From JAWKHR01 sp041394725 (GTDB lineage Bacteria > Acidobacteriota > Vicinamibacteria > Vicinamibacterales > SCN-69-37), in NCBI GenBank assembly GCA_041394725.1, contig JAWKHR010000036.1, forward strand, positions 3,049 to 67,048: DNA of 64,000 nt. Direction: 5' to 3'. The notes under the pieces were generated by a model. It did not search any database. It worked only from the letters and a program-made list of their open reading frames with translations, and was not told where the DNA came from. The position numbers and the translations under genes were made by a program. Shown one piece after another: positions 1 to 8,660 of this stretch (positions are counted from its first letter, which is position 1; the number at the start of each line of letters is the position of its first letter).

Positions 1-733
1 GAAGCTGGTGCCGCGGGTCAAGGCGGACGACCAGCTGTTCGTGTTCCTCATCGGTCATGGCACCGCGTCGGCCGGGGAGGCGAAGTTCAACCTCATCGGG
101 CCGGACCTCTCGGCGGCGGAGTGGAAGGACCTGCTCGCGCCGGTGACCGGCACGCTGGTCTTCGTCAACACGACGAGCGCCAGCTTCCCGTACCTGGCCG
201 GCCTGTCGGGGCCGAAGCACGTGGTGATCACCGCCACGCGCACCGCGGCCGAGAAGTTTCACACGCAGTTCGCCGACGCGTTCATCAAGGCGCTCGCCGC
301 GCCGGAGGCCGACGCCGACAAGAACGCGCGGATCTCGATGCTCGAGGCGTTCACGTACGCGTCACAGCTGGTCGCGCAGGGCTATGAGCGCGAGGACGCG
401 ATGGCGACCGAGCACGCCGTCCTCGACGACAACGGCGACGGCCAGGGCCGGGTGGCCGCCGACGCCGGCGACGATGGGGCGATCGCCGGGATGACCTACC
501 TCGACGCGGAGGTCCTGCCGACGTCGTCGGACCCGGAGGTGCAGGCGCTGATCAAGCGGCAGGCGGACCTCACCCGCCAGATCGACGACCTGCGCCGCCG
601 CCGCGCGTCGATGCCGCCGATTGCCTTCGACCAGCAGTTCGAGCCGCTCATCATCGAGCTGGCGACGGTCTCCCGCGAGGTGCGACGCAGGACCGGGGGT
701 CAGGTCTTGGATCGCAGCCTCGACCCGCGGTGA
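1..733 (+). CDS. Caspase/C13-like hypothetical protein (5' partial)
   Basis: The reading frame is already open at the first base, so the N-terminus lies outside the window; about 243 residues are visible. A hydrophobic strand followed by GHGT (near residue 17 of the visible part) and a second strand followed by NTTSAS (about 54-59) resemble the His and Cys strands of caspase/C13-type folds. The position where those peptidases carry Cys is Thr/Ser here, so the protein may be inactive. A calcium-site-like DDNGDGQG stretch and a short coiled segment follow. The last dozen residues are encoded by the left arm of a REP-like palindrome (695-802), so the C-terminal end was probably set by insertion of that element. 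The family assignment is tentative. Confidence 0.5.
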   Translation, partial: KLVPRVKADDQLFVFLIGHGTASAGEAKFNLIGPDLSAAEWKDLLAPVTGTLVFVNTTSASFPYLAGLSGPKHVVITATRTAAEKFHTQFADAFIKALAAPEADADKNARISMLEAFTYASQLVAQGYEREDAMATEHAVLDDNGDGQGRVAADAGDDGAIAGMTYLDAEVLPTSSDPEVQALIKRQADLTRQIDDLRRRRASMPPIAFDQQFEPLIIELATVSREVRRRTGGQVLDRSLDPR

Positions 734-802
734 CTTACGATCCTGAAATTCCCCGACCGTGACCGGGCGCGGGCCGCGGCTGCTATCCAAGACCTGACCC
801 CC
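695..802. repeat. REP-like imperfect palindrome, copy 1
   Basis: Perfect 18-nt inverted arms lie at 695-712 and 785-802 (GGGGGTCAGGTCTTGGAT and its complement). The adjoining inner 18 nt pair at about 14 positions. The same arm sequence occurs in the larger palindrome at 45178-45284. The 3' ends of both convergent genes (the gene ending at 733 and the rhomboid gene ending at 783) lie inside the element, so it contributes coding sequence and stop codons. It could also act as a bidirectional transcription terminator. Confidence 0.85.
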
Positions 803-1454
803 ACCACGACGGGTTCAGGCGCTCGCGACGGACCAGCCACCGGGCGCCGAGCAGGCCGATCGCGGCGCCCGCCAGCGCCTCGCACATCACGACGAGCGCC
901 GCCGTGCCTGGCGACACCTGCGACCCCGCGCCGCCCAGGATCTGCATCGCCATCCAGACGCCGACGAAGAAGAACGCCGGCAGTTCCACGGCGTCGAACA
1001 ACCACGGCAGCGGCACCAGCACGAGGACGCGCGACGTGGGGAAGAGGCCCAGGTAGCCGCCCGCCACGGTCCCGATCAGCCCCGCGGCGCCCACAATCGG
1101 GAGGACGCCGGACGGGTCGGGCACGGCCGCCGCCCGCGCCGCCAGCAGGCTCCCGGCCGCCACCACACCCAGGAACCGCAGATGGCCCAGCCGGTCCTCC
1201 AGCGCCGGCCCGAACAGCCAGAGCGCGCCGAGGCTGCCGGCCGCCGCCAGCCACCCGGCATGGACCATCGTGGCCGTCAACGCACGGCTCCACGAGAATG
1301 CCGACGGCACCAGCCCCGTCGCGACCACCCAGGCGTCACGATCGGCGGGCGGGAGCAGCTGGCCCCAGGCGAACGCAGCCGCCAGGCCTCCGAGGAGGAG
1401 CCACGTCATCCAGGGCGTGACACGGGTGGGGACGACGTCGGCGATCGGGAACAC
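783..1454 (-). CDS. Rhomboid-family membrane protein, probable pseudoprotease
   Basis: This is a 223-residue polytopic membrane protein. The GTG at 1454 gives the typical short rhomboid N-terminus MFPIADVVPTRVTPW; a longer upstream start would run into the divergent gene. Rhomboid landmarks are clear: HAGWLAAAGS (65-74), an ED-LGHLRF element (86-94), and the L5/TM5-like LFP-R-L-LVPL block. The catalytic GxSG serine is replaced: GAAG at 122-125 has Ala124. The TM6 His region (AHIGG in active members) reads VVMCE, so the His is lost, and the oxyanion Asn is Ser74. Both catalytic residues are therefore missing, as in iRhom/Derlin-type pseudoproteases. The last residues come from the REP-like element. 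Confidence 0.8.
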   Translation of the reverse strand: MFPIADVVPTRVTPWMTWLLLGGLAAAFAWGQLLPPADRDAWVVATGLVPSAFSWSRALTATMVHAGWLAAAGSLGALWLFGPALEDRLGHLRFLGVVAAGSLLAARAAAVPDPSGVLPIVGAAGLIGTVAGGYLGLFPTSRVLVLVPLPWLFDAVELPAFFFVGVWMAMQILGGAGSQVSPGTAALVVMCEALAGAAIGLLGARWLVRRERLNPSWWGSGLG

Positions 1455-1485
1455 GGGTCGGGGGGAACGGTAGAATGAACGGTTG

Positions 1486-1824
1486 ATGAGTTCTACCACA
1501 CGGAATGCCGTCACGACGTGCTCGACGTGCGGCGCGCGGATTGCCGAGAAGGCCATCGTCTGCTACCGGTGCGGCACGCCGACGGCCATCCCCGAGGCGC
1601 CCGTCCGGCCCGGGCCGCCCCCGCGTCGTGGGCTGCCGTGGCTGACCATCCTGACCGTCCTCGCGATCATCGCCGTCGGCGTCTGGACCGTGCCGATGAC
1701 GCCCGAGGATTCCTGGCAGCGGATGGCGACCTTCGCGGGCCTGGCCGTGGCGACGTTCGTGGGCGTCCGGCTGACCCGGCCTCGGCGGCCCGCCGGCCGT
1801 GGCGGCCCGCATCGGGTAGACTGA
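1486..1824 (+). CDS. Small zinc-ribbon membrane protein
   Basis: The product has 112 residues. The N-terminus carries a zinc-ribbon with CxxC at 12-15 and CxxC at 26-29 (CSTC and CYRC). A Pro-rich linker and two hydrophobic segments (about 51-69 and 80-96) follow, then a basic tail. The ATG at 1486 is preferred over the in-frame TTG directly before it. The gene diverges from the rhomboid gene with a gap of about 31 bp and ends 9 bp before the FHA-PP2C gene, so co-transcription with that gene is likely. The function is unknown; zinc-ribbon membrane proteins of this size are often signalling or envelope accessory proteins. Confidence 0.7.
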   Translation: MSSTTRNAVTTCSTCGARIAEKAIVCYRCGTPTAIPEAPVRPGPPPRRGLPWLTILTVLAIIAVGVWTVPMTPEDSWQRMATFAGLAVATFVGVRLTRPRRPAGRGGPHRVD

Positions 1825-1833
1825 GCACGGTTT

Positions 1834-3456
1834 ATGGCTGCTCCCCGCCTCGAAGTGCGCGACGTGCTCGGCGAGCGCGTCGTCTCCGTCGATCACCTCC
1901 CGTTTGCCATCGGCCGTCGGGAGACCAACGACCTGCGTCTCGGCGGCAGCGAGGTCTCGCGCGAGCACGCGCAGATCGTCGGCGCCGACGGGGGCGGGTA
2001 CCGCCTGCACGACCTCCAGTCGCGCTACGGCACGTTCGTCAACGGCGAGTCCGTCAGCGAGTGCGAGCTGCGCGTGGGCGACCGGATCCGCCTGGGGCGC
2101 GGCGGCGGGGCGGACCTGGTCTTTCTCGGCACCGAGGAGGAAGCCAGCCTGTCGGGCCGGTCGACGACCGGGGCGCGCGACGACCTCCGGCAGATCAACG
2201 CGCTCCTCGAGGGCTTCCGTGCGCTCGGCTCCGGCCGCGTGCTGCTCGACGTGCTCGCGCTCGTGCTCGACGCCGCGCTCGAAATCTCCGGGGCGGAACG
2301 CGGCTTCATCCTCCTTTCGGCCGACGATGGCGAGCTGGAGTTCAAGCTGGCGCGCAACCGCGACAAGCGGACGCTGACCGACCGCACCTTCGACATCAGC
2401 AAGCTCATCCCCGAGGAGGTCTTCAAGACGGGGGTGACGCGCGTCGTGTCGGACCTGCTCGACGCCGGCCTGGCCGACGTCCACATGGGCACGGTCGCGC
2501 TCGGCATCCGCAACGTCGTGTGCGTGCCGCTCAACTACGTGCACTACGTCGAGTCGGCCGACGCCCGCACCGAGGACCAGCGGATCGGCGTGCTCTACCT
2601 CGACAGCCGCGAGAAGGGCCGGTTGCTGTCGGACGCGACCCGGCGCGGGCTCGAGACGCTGGCCGCCGAGGCGGCCGTCGCGATCCAGAATGCGCGGCTC
2701 TACCGCGACAAGCTCGAGAAGTCGCGGATGGAGCAGGAAATGCGGATCGCCGCCGAGATCCAGCAGGCGCTGCTCCCGAAGCCGCGCGCGAGCCTCGGGT
2801 TCGTCGAGGCCTCGGCCGCGAGCCTGCCGTGCCGGTCGATCGGCGGCGACTTCTTCGACTACGTGGACGATCCGGGCGCGTCGTTCGGCTTCGCGCTGGG
2901 CGACGTGGCGGGCAAGGGACCGCCGGCCGCGCTGATGAGCGCGCTCGTGCAGGGCATGTTCTCGGCCCAGGCCCGGGTCACGACCGCGCCCGCCGAGGCC
3001 ATCACCAGCATGAACAAGGCCCTGTGCCGCCGGGGCCTGGAATCGCGGTTCGTCACGCTCCTCTACGGCGTCATGGGCGCCGACGGCACGCTGACCTACT
3101 GCAACGCGGGTCACAACCCGCCGTTCGTCGTCGGGCCGAGCGGCGTGCGGCGCCTGGAGGCCGGCGGACCGGTGGTCGGGCTGCTCGAGTTCGCACCCTA
3201 CGAGCAGGAGTCGGTGCAGCTCCAGTCCGGCGACGTCGTGGTCGTCTTCAGCGACGGTGTCTCCGAGGCGCTCGACCGGGCGGGGCAGGAGTTCGGCGAC
3301 GATCGGCTGCAGGCGGTCGTCGAGGCCGCCCGCGACGAGACGCCCGCCGCCATCGTCGATCGCGTGATCGGCGCGGTGCAGGCGTTCAGCGCGGGCGCGC
3401 CGCAGAGCGACGACATCACCGCGATGGTCATCCGCTTCGTGGGGGCCGGGGCCTGA
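1834..3456 (+). CDS. FHA-GAF-PP2C (SpoIIE/RsbU-type) serine phosphatase
   Basis: This 540-residue signalling protein has three domains. The N-terminal FHA domain (about 1-95) has IGRR, SREHA and GTFVNG motifs, which bind phosphothreonine peptides. A GAF domain (about 115-300) is followed by a short coiled linker (KLEKSRMEQEMRIAAEIQQAL). The C-terminal PPM/SpoIIE phosphatase domain (about 310-540) keeps the metal-binding motifs GGDFFDY, LGDVAGKG, AGHNPP, FSDGVSEA and SDDIT. The set suggests a stress-type phosphatase whose activity is tuned by ligand binding to GAF and recruited by FHA to phosphorylated partners, for example of a Ser/Thr kinase. No kinase or anti-sigma factor lies next to it. 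The next gene starts 2 bp downstream. Confidence 0.92.
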   Translation: MAAPRLEVRDVLGERVVSVDHLPFAIGRRETNDLRLGGSEVSREHAQIVGADGGGYRLHDLQSRYGTFVNGESVSECELRVGDRIRLGRGGGADLVFLGTEEEASLSGRSTTGARDDLRQINALLEGFRALGSGRVLLDVLALVLDAALEISGAERGFILLSADDGELEFKLARNRDKRTLTDRTFDISKLIPEEVFKTGVTRVVSDLLDAGLADVHMGTVALGIRNVVCVPLNYVHYVESADARTEDQRIGVLYLDSREKGRLLSDATRRGLETLAAEAAVAIQNARLYRDKLEKSRMEQEMRIAAEIQQALLPKPRASLGFVEASAASLPCRSIGGDFFDYVDDPGASFGFALGDVAGKGPPAALMSALVQGMFSAQARVTTAPAEAITSMNKALCRRGLESRFVTLLYGVMGADGTLTYCNAGHNPPFVVGPSGVRRLEAGGPVVGLLEFAPYEQESVQLQSGDVVVVFSDGVSEALDRAGQEFGDDRLQAVVEAARDETPAAIVDRVIGAVQAFSAGAPQSDDITAMVIRFVGAGA

Positions 3457-3457
3457 C

Positions 3458-3718
3458 GTGACCCGCCGGGTGCTGTTCCTGGCCTGGCTGGCGGTCGGCG
3501 TCGCCGTCTGGAACGGCTTCTTCGACCTCTACGTGTCACGGGGCGCGCGCGAGTGCCTGCAGAGGCGCGCGGAATACGACGCCGGCCTTGCCCCCGGCCC
3601 CGCGCCGGCCATGGCCGAGGTCATGGCGACCGCGCGGCACGACGGCCTGATCGCCGCCTCGGCGTGGGCCGTCCTCGTGACGGGCCTCGGGCTCGTCACG
3701 CTGAGGAGGACGCGGTGA
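3458..3718 (+). CDS. Hypothetical small membrane protein
   Basis: The product has 86 residues with two predicted transmembrane helices (about 5-24 and 62-81) joined by a charged loop. It starts 2 bp after the FHA-PP2C stop, and its TGA overlaps the ATG at 3718, so translational coupling to both neighbours is likely. I recognise no family. The tight packing suggests a real gene in a four-gene unit with the zinc-ribbon protein, the phosphatase and the LeuA-like enzyme. Confidence 0.65.
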   Translation: MTRRVLFLAWLAVGVAVWNGFFDLYVSRGARECLQRRAEYDAGLAPGPAPAMAEVMATARHDGLIAASAWAVLVTGLGLVTLRRTR

Positions 3719-4958
3719 TGCACAAGCTCATCTACGACTGGAACCGCGTCGACGCGCCCCGGCGCCCGCGACGCGTGTGATGCTCGACGACGAGACGCTG
3801 CGCGACGGGTTGCAGTCGCCGTCCGTCCGGACGCCGTCGATCGAGCACAAGATCCGCCTGCTGCACCTGATGGACGCGCTCGGCATGGACACGGCCGACA
3901 TCGGCCTGCCCGGCGCCGGGCCGCACGTCGTGCAGGACGTCGAGCGGCTGGCGCGCGAGATCGTGGACGCGAAACTCGCGATTCGCCCGAATTGCGCCGC
4001 GCGCACCGTGATCGCCGACATCCGGCCCATCGTGGAGGTCGCGCAGCGGACCGGCATCGCGATCGAGTGCTGCGCGTTCATCGGATCCAGCCCGATCCGC
4101 CAGTACGCCGAGGACTGGACGCTCGACCGCCTCGAGCGGCTCAGCGCCGAGGCCATCACGTTCGCCGTCGCCGAGGGACTGCCGGTGATGTACGTCACCG
4201 AGGACACGACGCGCGCCGACCCGGAGTCACTGCGGCGCCTGTACTCGACCGCGATCCGGGCCGGCGCAACGCGACTCTGCATCGCCGACACGGTCGGCCA
4301 CGCGACGCCCTCGGGGGCCCGCGCCGTCGTGAGGTTCGTGCAGTCGGTCGTGGACGAGTGCGGCGGCGGCGTCGGGATCGACTGGCACGGCCACCGCGAC
4401 CGCGACCTGGCGGTGGGGAACAGCCTCGCCGCGATGGAGGCCGGCGCGACGCGCCTGCACGGCGCGGCCCTCGGGCTCGGCGAGCGCGTCGGCAACACGC
4501 CGATCGACGTCCTGCTCGCCAACCTGGTGCTGATGGGGCTCCGCGACGCCGATCTCCGGCACCTGCCGGAGACTGCGCAGCTCGCCTCCGAGGCGTGCGG
4601 CGTCCCGCTCCCGCACAATTACCCGATCGTCGGCCGTGACGCCTTCCGCACGGCGACGGGCGTCCATGCCGCGGCCGTGATCAAGGCGTACCCGGAAGGG
4701 CGAGCCGGACCTGGTGGACGCCGTCTACTCGGGCGTACCGGCCAGCCTGGTCGGCCGCGAGCAGGTGATCGACGTCGGCCCGATGTCCGGCAAGTCGAAC
4801 GTCGTCTACTGGCTCGAGAAGCGCGGCCTCGAGGCCGCGCCCGAGCGCGTGGAGCGCATCTTCGCGAAGGCCAAGACGTCGGGTGCGGTGCTGTCCGAAG
4901 AAGAGATCCTGGGGCGATGGAGGACGTGGAGAACGTGGAGGACGTGGAGAGAGGCTAG
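3718..4958 (+). CDS. LeuA/HMG-CoA-lyase-like aldolase-type enzyme, frame-disrupted
   Basis: This is a DRE-TIM metallolyase-superfamily enzyme (2-isopropylmalate synthase/homocitrate synthase type). Motifs: DDETLRDGLQSPS, HGHRDRDLAVGN (metal-binding HxH type) and GLGERVGNTP. It is split over three frames. Codons from 3718 encode MHKLIYDWN, which reads like the family's N-terminus but stops at 3780; the main part runs from about 3777 to 4690; the remainder (AVYSGVPASLVGREQ through SEEEIL) is in a third frame. One extra C in the CCC run at 4691-4693 explains the second break, since without it the junction reads A-Y-R-K-G-E-P-D. Indel-type sequencing error is likely. The true stop is uncertain because a 9-bp tandem repeat follows; 4958 is the first in-frame stop in the main frame. 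The substrate cannot be told. Confidence 0.7.
4918..4953. repeat. Short 9-bp tandem repeat
   Basis: There are four copies of TGGAGRACG-like 9-mers at the 3' end of the LeuA-like gene. The rest of the gap to 5217 is C/T-rich on the plus strand, with CTTCTTTCTTCTT-like runs. I see no gene and no convincing terminator there. Confidence 0.7.
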
Positions 4959-5217
4959 GGCCTCTGGAGACCGTGGCGCAAGGCGGCGCCGGAGCCGGGG
5001 CGGCCGGGCATGGAGCCCGTGGGGCGCCGGGAGAACGGGGAGTTCCTCCAGTTCTCTTCTTTCTTCTTGTCCCGTTCTTCTCTCTTCCCGCTTCACTGTT
5101 CGCTCCGACTTCGTGTCCAACCCGCGGGTTCTGCCGTTCCACCGGCGATTCAGGGCCCGGAGACCAGATCCGCTCTCCCCACGTCCTCCGGGACCGCCAC
5201 TCTCCCCACGGCGCCCG

Positions 5218-6213
5218 TCACTGCATCAGGTGCTTCTCGATCAGGGGGAGGGCGGCGACGAGCGTGTCGCCGACGGCCTGCAGGGGTTCGCGGTCCAGCT
5301 TGTCCAGGGTGTCGAGCGCGGTATGCCAGTACATCTGGCCGGTGGAGCTCCAGTATTCGAGGTCGATGATGTCGGCCGCGGGGACACCGGCCTCGAGGAA
5401 GGCGTAATGGTCGTCCTCGATCGGCGTCTCCGACATCGGGAAGTAGCTCGCGTGGCCGACGGTGCGGGCCGCGTTCCAGATGATGTCCTTGAGCCACTTC
5501 GTGGACGACGCCTCGCGCTGGAAGCGCGCGTTGCGCTCGGCGATCATGTCGACGAGGATCATGGCCTTGATCGACGACAGCGAGCCGTCGGCGCGCGCCG
5601 CGTCCACGTAGTGCCGGCTGCCGTAGGTGTTGTCGGGGGAGCCGTTGTTGGTGCACTCGTCCCAGTTCGTGCAGAACGCCTCTTCGCCGTCGAACCAGAC
5701 GAGCTCCCAGGTGAACTCGCGCGGGCGGTCCTTGAGGACGCGCGCGAGCTCCACGAGGAACGCGCCGCTCGACCCGCCGTCGTTGGCGCCCACGAACCGG
5801 AAGGCCTTGAACGGTTTCGTGTCGTAGTGCCCGGTCAGCAGGATGCGATCGGGCCGGCGGCCAGCCAGCCGGACGACCAGGTTGACCATCCTGACCTGGC
5901 CCTGCGGCGTCGGCGTGGTCCAGGCCTGTTCCTCGACCTTCAGGCCGAAGCTCTCGATCTGGGCCTTGATGTAGTCGCGGGTCTGCTCGATTGCGGGCGA
6001 GCCGGCCGGGCGCGGGCCGAAGGCGACCATCTTCTCGAGGTGCGCCCACGCCCGCGCGCTGTCGAACGCCGGCGCGGCCTGGGGCGTGTCGGCGGCCCGG
6101 ACGGGGGCGAACGCGACGCCCAGGACGGCCACGGCCGCGAGGGCGGTGGCCACCGGGGCCTTTGCGGCGGCGAAGGGGGCGAGGCGAACGAGGCGAACGA
6201 GCGCGCGCGTCAT
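5218..6213 (-). CDS. Secreted M28-family zinc aminopeptidase / glutaminyl-cyclase-like
   Basis: The product is a 331-residue secreted enzyme. The ATG at 6213 is preceded by GGAAAGGA at good spacing and starts a signal peptide (basic N-region, Ala-rich core, cut near PVRA-AD). M28 metal ligands are visible in order: GHYDTK, ANDGGSSG, FDGEEAF, a later Asp in LVDMIAE, and YWHTALDTLDKL with the last His. The conserved FGPRPAGSP N-terminal motif is typical of the glutaminyl cyclase/M28 subgroup. Likely role: extracytoplasmic peptide trimming or pyroglutamate formation. It is transcribed convergently with the LeuA-like gene. Confidence 0.88.
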   Translation of the reverse strand: MTRALVRLVRLAPFAAAKAPVATALAAVAVLGVAFAPVRAADTPQAAPAFDSARAWAHLEKMVAFGPRPAGSPAIEQTRDYIKAQIESFGLKVEEQAWTTPTPQGQVRMVNLVVRLAGRRPDRILLTGHYDTKPFKAFRFVGANDGGSSGAFLVELARVLKDRPREFTWELVWFDGEEAFCTNWDECTNNGSPDNTYGSRHYVDAARADGSLSSIKAMILVDMIAERNARFQREASSTKWLKDIIWNAARTVGHASYFPMSETPIEDDHYAFLEAGVPAADIIDLEYWSSTGQMYWHTALDTLDKLDREPLQAVGDTLVAALPLIEKHLMQ

Positions 6214-6280
6214 GCGGACGGTCCTTTCCGCCCGGCGCCGGTGCCGGGCCATGGGGGCCGCGGGCGGGCGGCGGACGGGC

Positions 6281-7567
6281 TCAGCCGCGCTGGTCGCGCG
6301 GCACGTAGTCGCGGCGCGCGGCGCCGACGTAGATCTGCCGGGGCCGCGCGATCTTCTGGTCCGCGTCGCGCAGCATCTCGTCCCACTGCGCGAGCCAGCC
6401 GGCCGTCCGCGGAATCGCGAAGAGCACGGGGAACATGTCGAGCGGGAAGCCCATCGCCTGGTAGATCAGGCCCGAGTAGAAGTCCACGTTCGGGTAGAGC
6501 TTCCGGCTGACGAAGTAGTCGTCCTCGAGGGCGATTCGCTCGAGCTCGAGCGCAATGTCGGTCAGCGGGTTGCGGCCCGTCACCTCGAACACCTCGTCGG
6601 CCGTCCGCTTGATGATCCGGGCCCGCGGGTCGTACGACTTGTAGACCCGGTGGCCGAAGCCCATCAGCCGGCCCTCGCCGCGCTTCACGCGGCTGATGAA
6701 GTTCGGGACGTTCTTCACGTGCCCGATCTCCTGGAGCATCCGCAGCACCGCCTCGTTGGCGCCGCCGTGCAGCGGGCCGTAGAGCGCCGCCGCCGCGCCC
6801 GCGAGCGCCGAGTACGGGTCGGCCTGCGAGCTGCCGATGCCGCGCATGGCGCTCGTGCTGCAGTTCTGCTCGTGATCCGCGTGCAGGATGAACAGGATGT
6901 CCAGCGCGCGCTCGAGCACCGGGTTCGGCGCGTACTTGAGCTCCGTCATCTTGAACAGCATGTTCAGGAAGTTGCCCGGGAAGCTCAGGTCGTTGTCCGG
7001 ATAGATGTACGGCCGGCCGATGCTGTGCCGGTAGGCGTAGGCCGCGATGCTCGGCACTTTCGCGATCAGGCGCCGGATCTGCAGCCGACGGTTGTCCTCG
7101 TCGTGGACGCGCTTGGCGTCGGGGTAGATCGTCGAGAGCGCGCCGACCGTCGACAGGAAGATGCCCATCGGGTGCGCGTCGTACTGGAAGCCCTCCATCA
7201 GCTTCTTGATGTTCTCGTGGAGCATCGTGTGGAGGGTGATCTCCTGGATCCAGCCGTCGAGCTGCGCCGACGTCGGCAGCTCGCCGAACAGGATCAGGTA
7301 CGTCGTCTCGAGGAACGAGCTCTGCTCGGCCAGCTGGTCGATCGGGTAGCCGCGATAGAGCAGCACGCCCTTGTCGCCGTCGATGTAGGTGATTCGGCTG
7401 CGGCATGACGCGGTGTTCGTGAACGCCGGGTCATAGGTCATCAGCCCGAAGTCGGTCTCCGAGGTGCGAATCTGCCTCAGGTCCATCGCGCGGATCGTGC
7501 CGTGCTCGATGGGGATCTCGTACTGCTTGCCGGTGCGGTTGTCGGTGATCGTCAGCGTGTCGGCCAT
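6281..7567 (-). CDS. gltA: Citrate synthase
   Basis: Type II citrate synthase of 428 residues, condensing acetyl-CoA and oxaloacetate in the TCA cycle. The start at MADTLTITD (ATG at 7567) matches the family; the upstream extension in the same frame is Arg/Pro-rich and unrelated. Catalytic motifs are present: HADHEQNCSTSA and LHGGANEAV with the two substrate-handling histidines, GFGHRVYK, and a late Asp in the VDFYSG block. The N-terminal beta-domain (about residues 1-55) marks the hexameric, NADH-sensitive type seen in many Gram-negatives. yacG lies 40 bp upstream on the same strand. Confidence 0.96.
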   Translation of the reverse strand: MADTLTITDNRTGKQYEIPIEHGTIRAMDLRQIRTSETDFGLMTYDPAFTNTASCRSRITYIDGDKGVLLYRGYPIDQLAEQSSFLETTYLILFGELPTSAQLDGWIQEITLHTMLHENIKKLMEGFQYDAHPMGIFLSTVGALSTIYPDAKRVHDEDNRRLQIRRLIAKVPSIAAYAYRHSIGRPYIYPDNDLSFPGNFLNMLFKMTELKYAPNPVLERALDILFILHADHEQNCSTSAMRGIGSSQADPYSALAGAAAALYGPLHGGANEAVLRMLQEIGHVKNVPNFISRVKRGEGRLMGFGHRVYKSYDPRARIIKRTADEVFEVTGRNPLTDIALELERIALEDDYFVSRKLYPNVDFYSGLIYQAMGFPLDMFPVLFAIPRTAGWLAQWDEMLRDADQKIARPRQIYVGAARRDYVPRDQRG

Positions 7568-7607
7568 GGTCTCGTGTGCGGCGCCGGGCGTCAGCCCTGG
7601 GGGCCGG

Positions 7608-7808
7608 TCACTGCGGGTCGGCGCCTGCGTCAGGCCGCGCGACCCCGGTCTCCTCGTCGTCCGCCGCCGCCGGCGTGCCGGGGATGCGGTAGTCACCCCG
7701 CAGCCAGCGCGCCAGGTCGGCCATCCGGCAGCGCTCGCTGCAGAACGGCCGCCACTCGGGCCGGGCCGGTCGCCGGCGGCAATGCACGCACGGCGACGTG
7801 TCGGGCAT
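7608..7808 (-). CDS. yacG: YacG-type zinc protein (DNA gyrase inhibitor family)
   Basis: The product has 66 residues with the family's Cys4 zinc site, CVHC near residue 7 and CSERC near residue 23, followed by DLARWLRGDYRIPG, which is the conserved YacG motif. E. coli YacG binds GyrB and inhibits gyrase. Length and motif spacing match the family. It lies just upstream of gltA on the same strand. Confidence 0.9.
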   Translation of the reverse strand: MPDTSPCVHCRRRPARPEWRPFCSERCRMADLARWLRGDYRIPGTPAAADDEETGVARPDAGADPQ

Positions 7809-7900
7809 CTCGCTATTGTAGCGGGTTCCGGCGGCCGGTTCACGCGGGCCCGGCGCGGGACGCGCGATACCGGGCCGCGCGCGTGACCGCAGCCGTCCCG

Positions 7901-7942
7901 CGGCCGTCAGCGCGGCCGCAGCCGTCAGCGCAGCCGTCAGCG
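7901..7942. repeat. 12-bp GC tandem repeat at the phoU 3' end
   Basis: About three and a half copies of CRGCCGTCAGCG-type 12-mers are present (full copies at 7901-7912, 7919-7930 and 7931-7942). The phoU stop codon (7937-7939) lies inside the last copy. No other feature is visible in the gap between yacG and phoU. Confidence 0.6.
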
Positions 7943-8617
7943 CGGCTCTTCGGCGTGGTGCCGCACGTCCTTCGCCGAGACGAGGAAGATCACGTCCTCG
8001 GCGATGTTCGTCGCGTGGTCGCCGATGCGTTCCAGGTGCCGCGAGACCAGGATCAGGTCCAGCGACGGCTCGATCGTGGCCGGCTTCTTCAACATGAAGT
8101 CCAGCAGCTCGCGGAAGACCAGCGTCTTGAGCATGTCCAGCTCGTCGTCGCGGTCGAGCACGGACTGGGCCAGCGGCAGGTCGCGCCGCACGAACGCGTC
8201 CAGCGCGTCGCGGAGCATGTTCTGCGCGATCTCGGCCATGCGCGGGATGTCGATCAGCTCCTTGACCGGCGGGTGGAGCAGATACCGGGTCGCCGCCTCG
8301 GCGATGTTGACCGCCAGGTCGCCCACGCGCTCGAGGTCGGTGTTGATCTTCACGGCCGAGACGATCACGCGCAGGTCCACCGCCATCGGCTGGTGGAGCG
8401 CGAGCAGCTTGAAGCAGCGGTCGTCGATCTCGATGTGCAGCGCGTTGATCGCGTGGTCGCCGGTCAGCACGCGCTCGATGGCCGACGCGTCGCGCTCGAC
8501 GAGGCCCTTGACGACCGTCCGGAGGCGGTCCTCGGCCAGGCCGCCCATCTCGAGCAGGCGCGCCTTGAGCTGGTCCAGCTCGTCCTGGAAGTGTCGGGTA
8601 TGGCGTTCGGTGGTCAT
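7937..8617 (-). CDS. phoU: Phosphate transport regulator PhoU
   Basis: PhoU of 226 residues, made of two three-helix repeats with the E/D-rich metal-binding motifs (ERVGDLAVNIAE and ERIGDHATNIAE). PhoU links the PstSCAB transporter to the PhoR kinase and represses the Pho regulon when phosphate is plentiful. It is the last gene of the pst operon, about 43 bp after pstB. The frame is intact, in contrast to pstB and pstA upstream. Confidence 0.96.
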   Translation of the reverse strand: MTTERHTRHFQDELDQLKARLLEMGGLAEDRLRTVVKGLVERDASAIERVLTGDHAINALHIEIDDRCFKLLALHQPMAVDLRVIVSAVKINTDLERVGDLAVNIAEAATRYLLHPPVKELIDIPRMAEIAQNMLRDALDAFVRRDLPLAQSVLDRDDELDMLKTLVFRELLDFMLKKPATIEPSLDLILVSRHLERIGDHATNIAEDVIFLVSAKDVRHHAEEPR

Positions 8618-8660
8618 GTCGATCGCGACGGGCCTCCTGCCCGACGGCCGCGCGGGCGGC

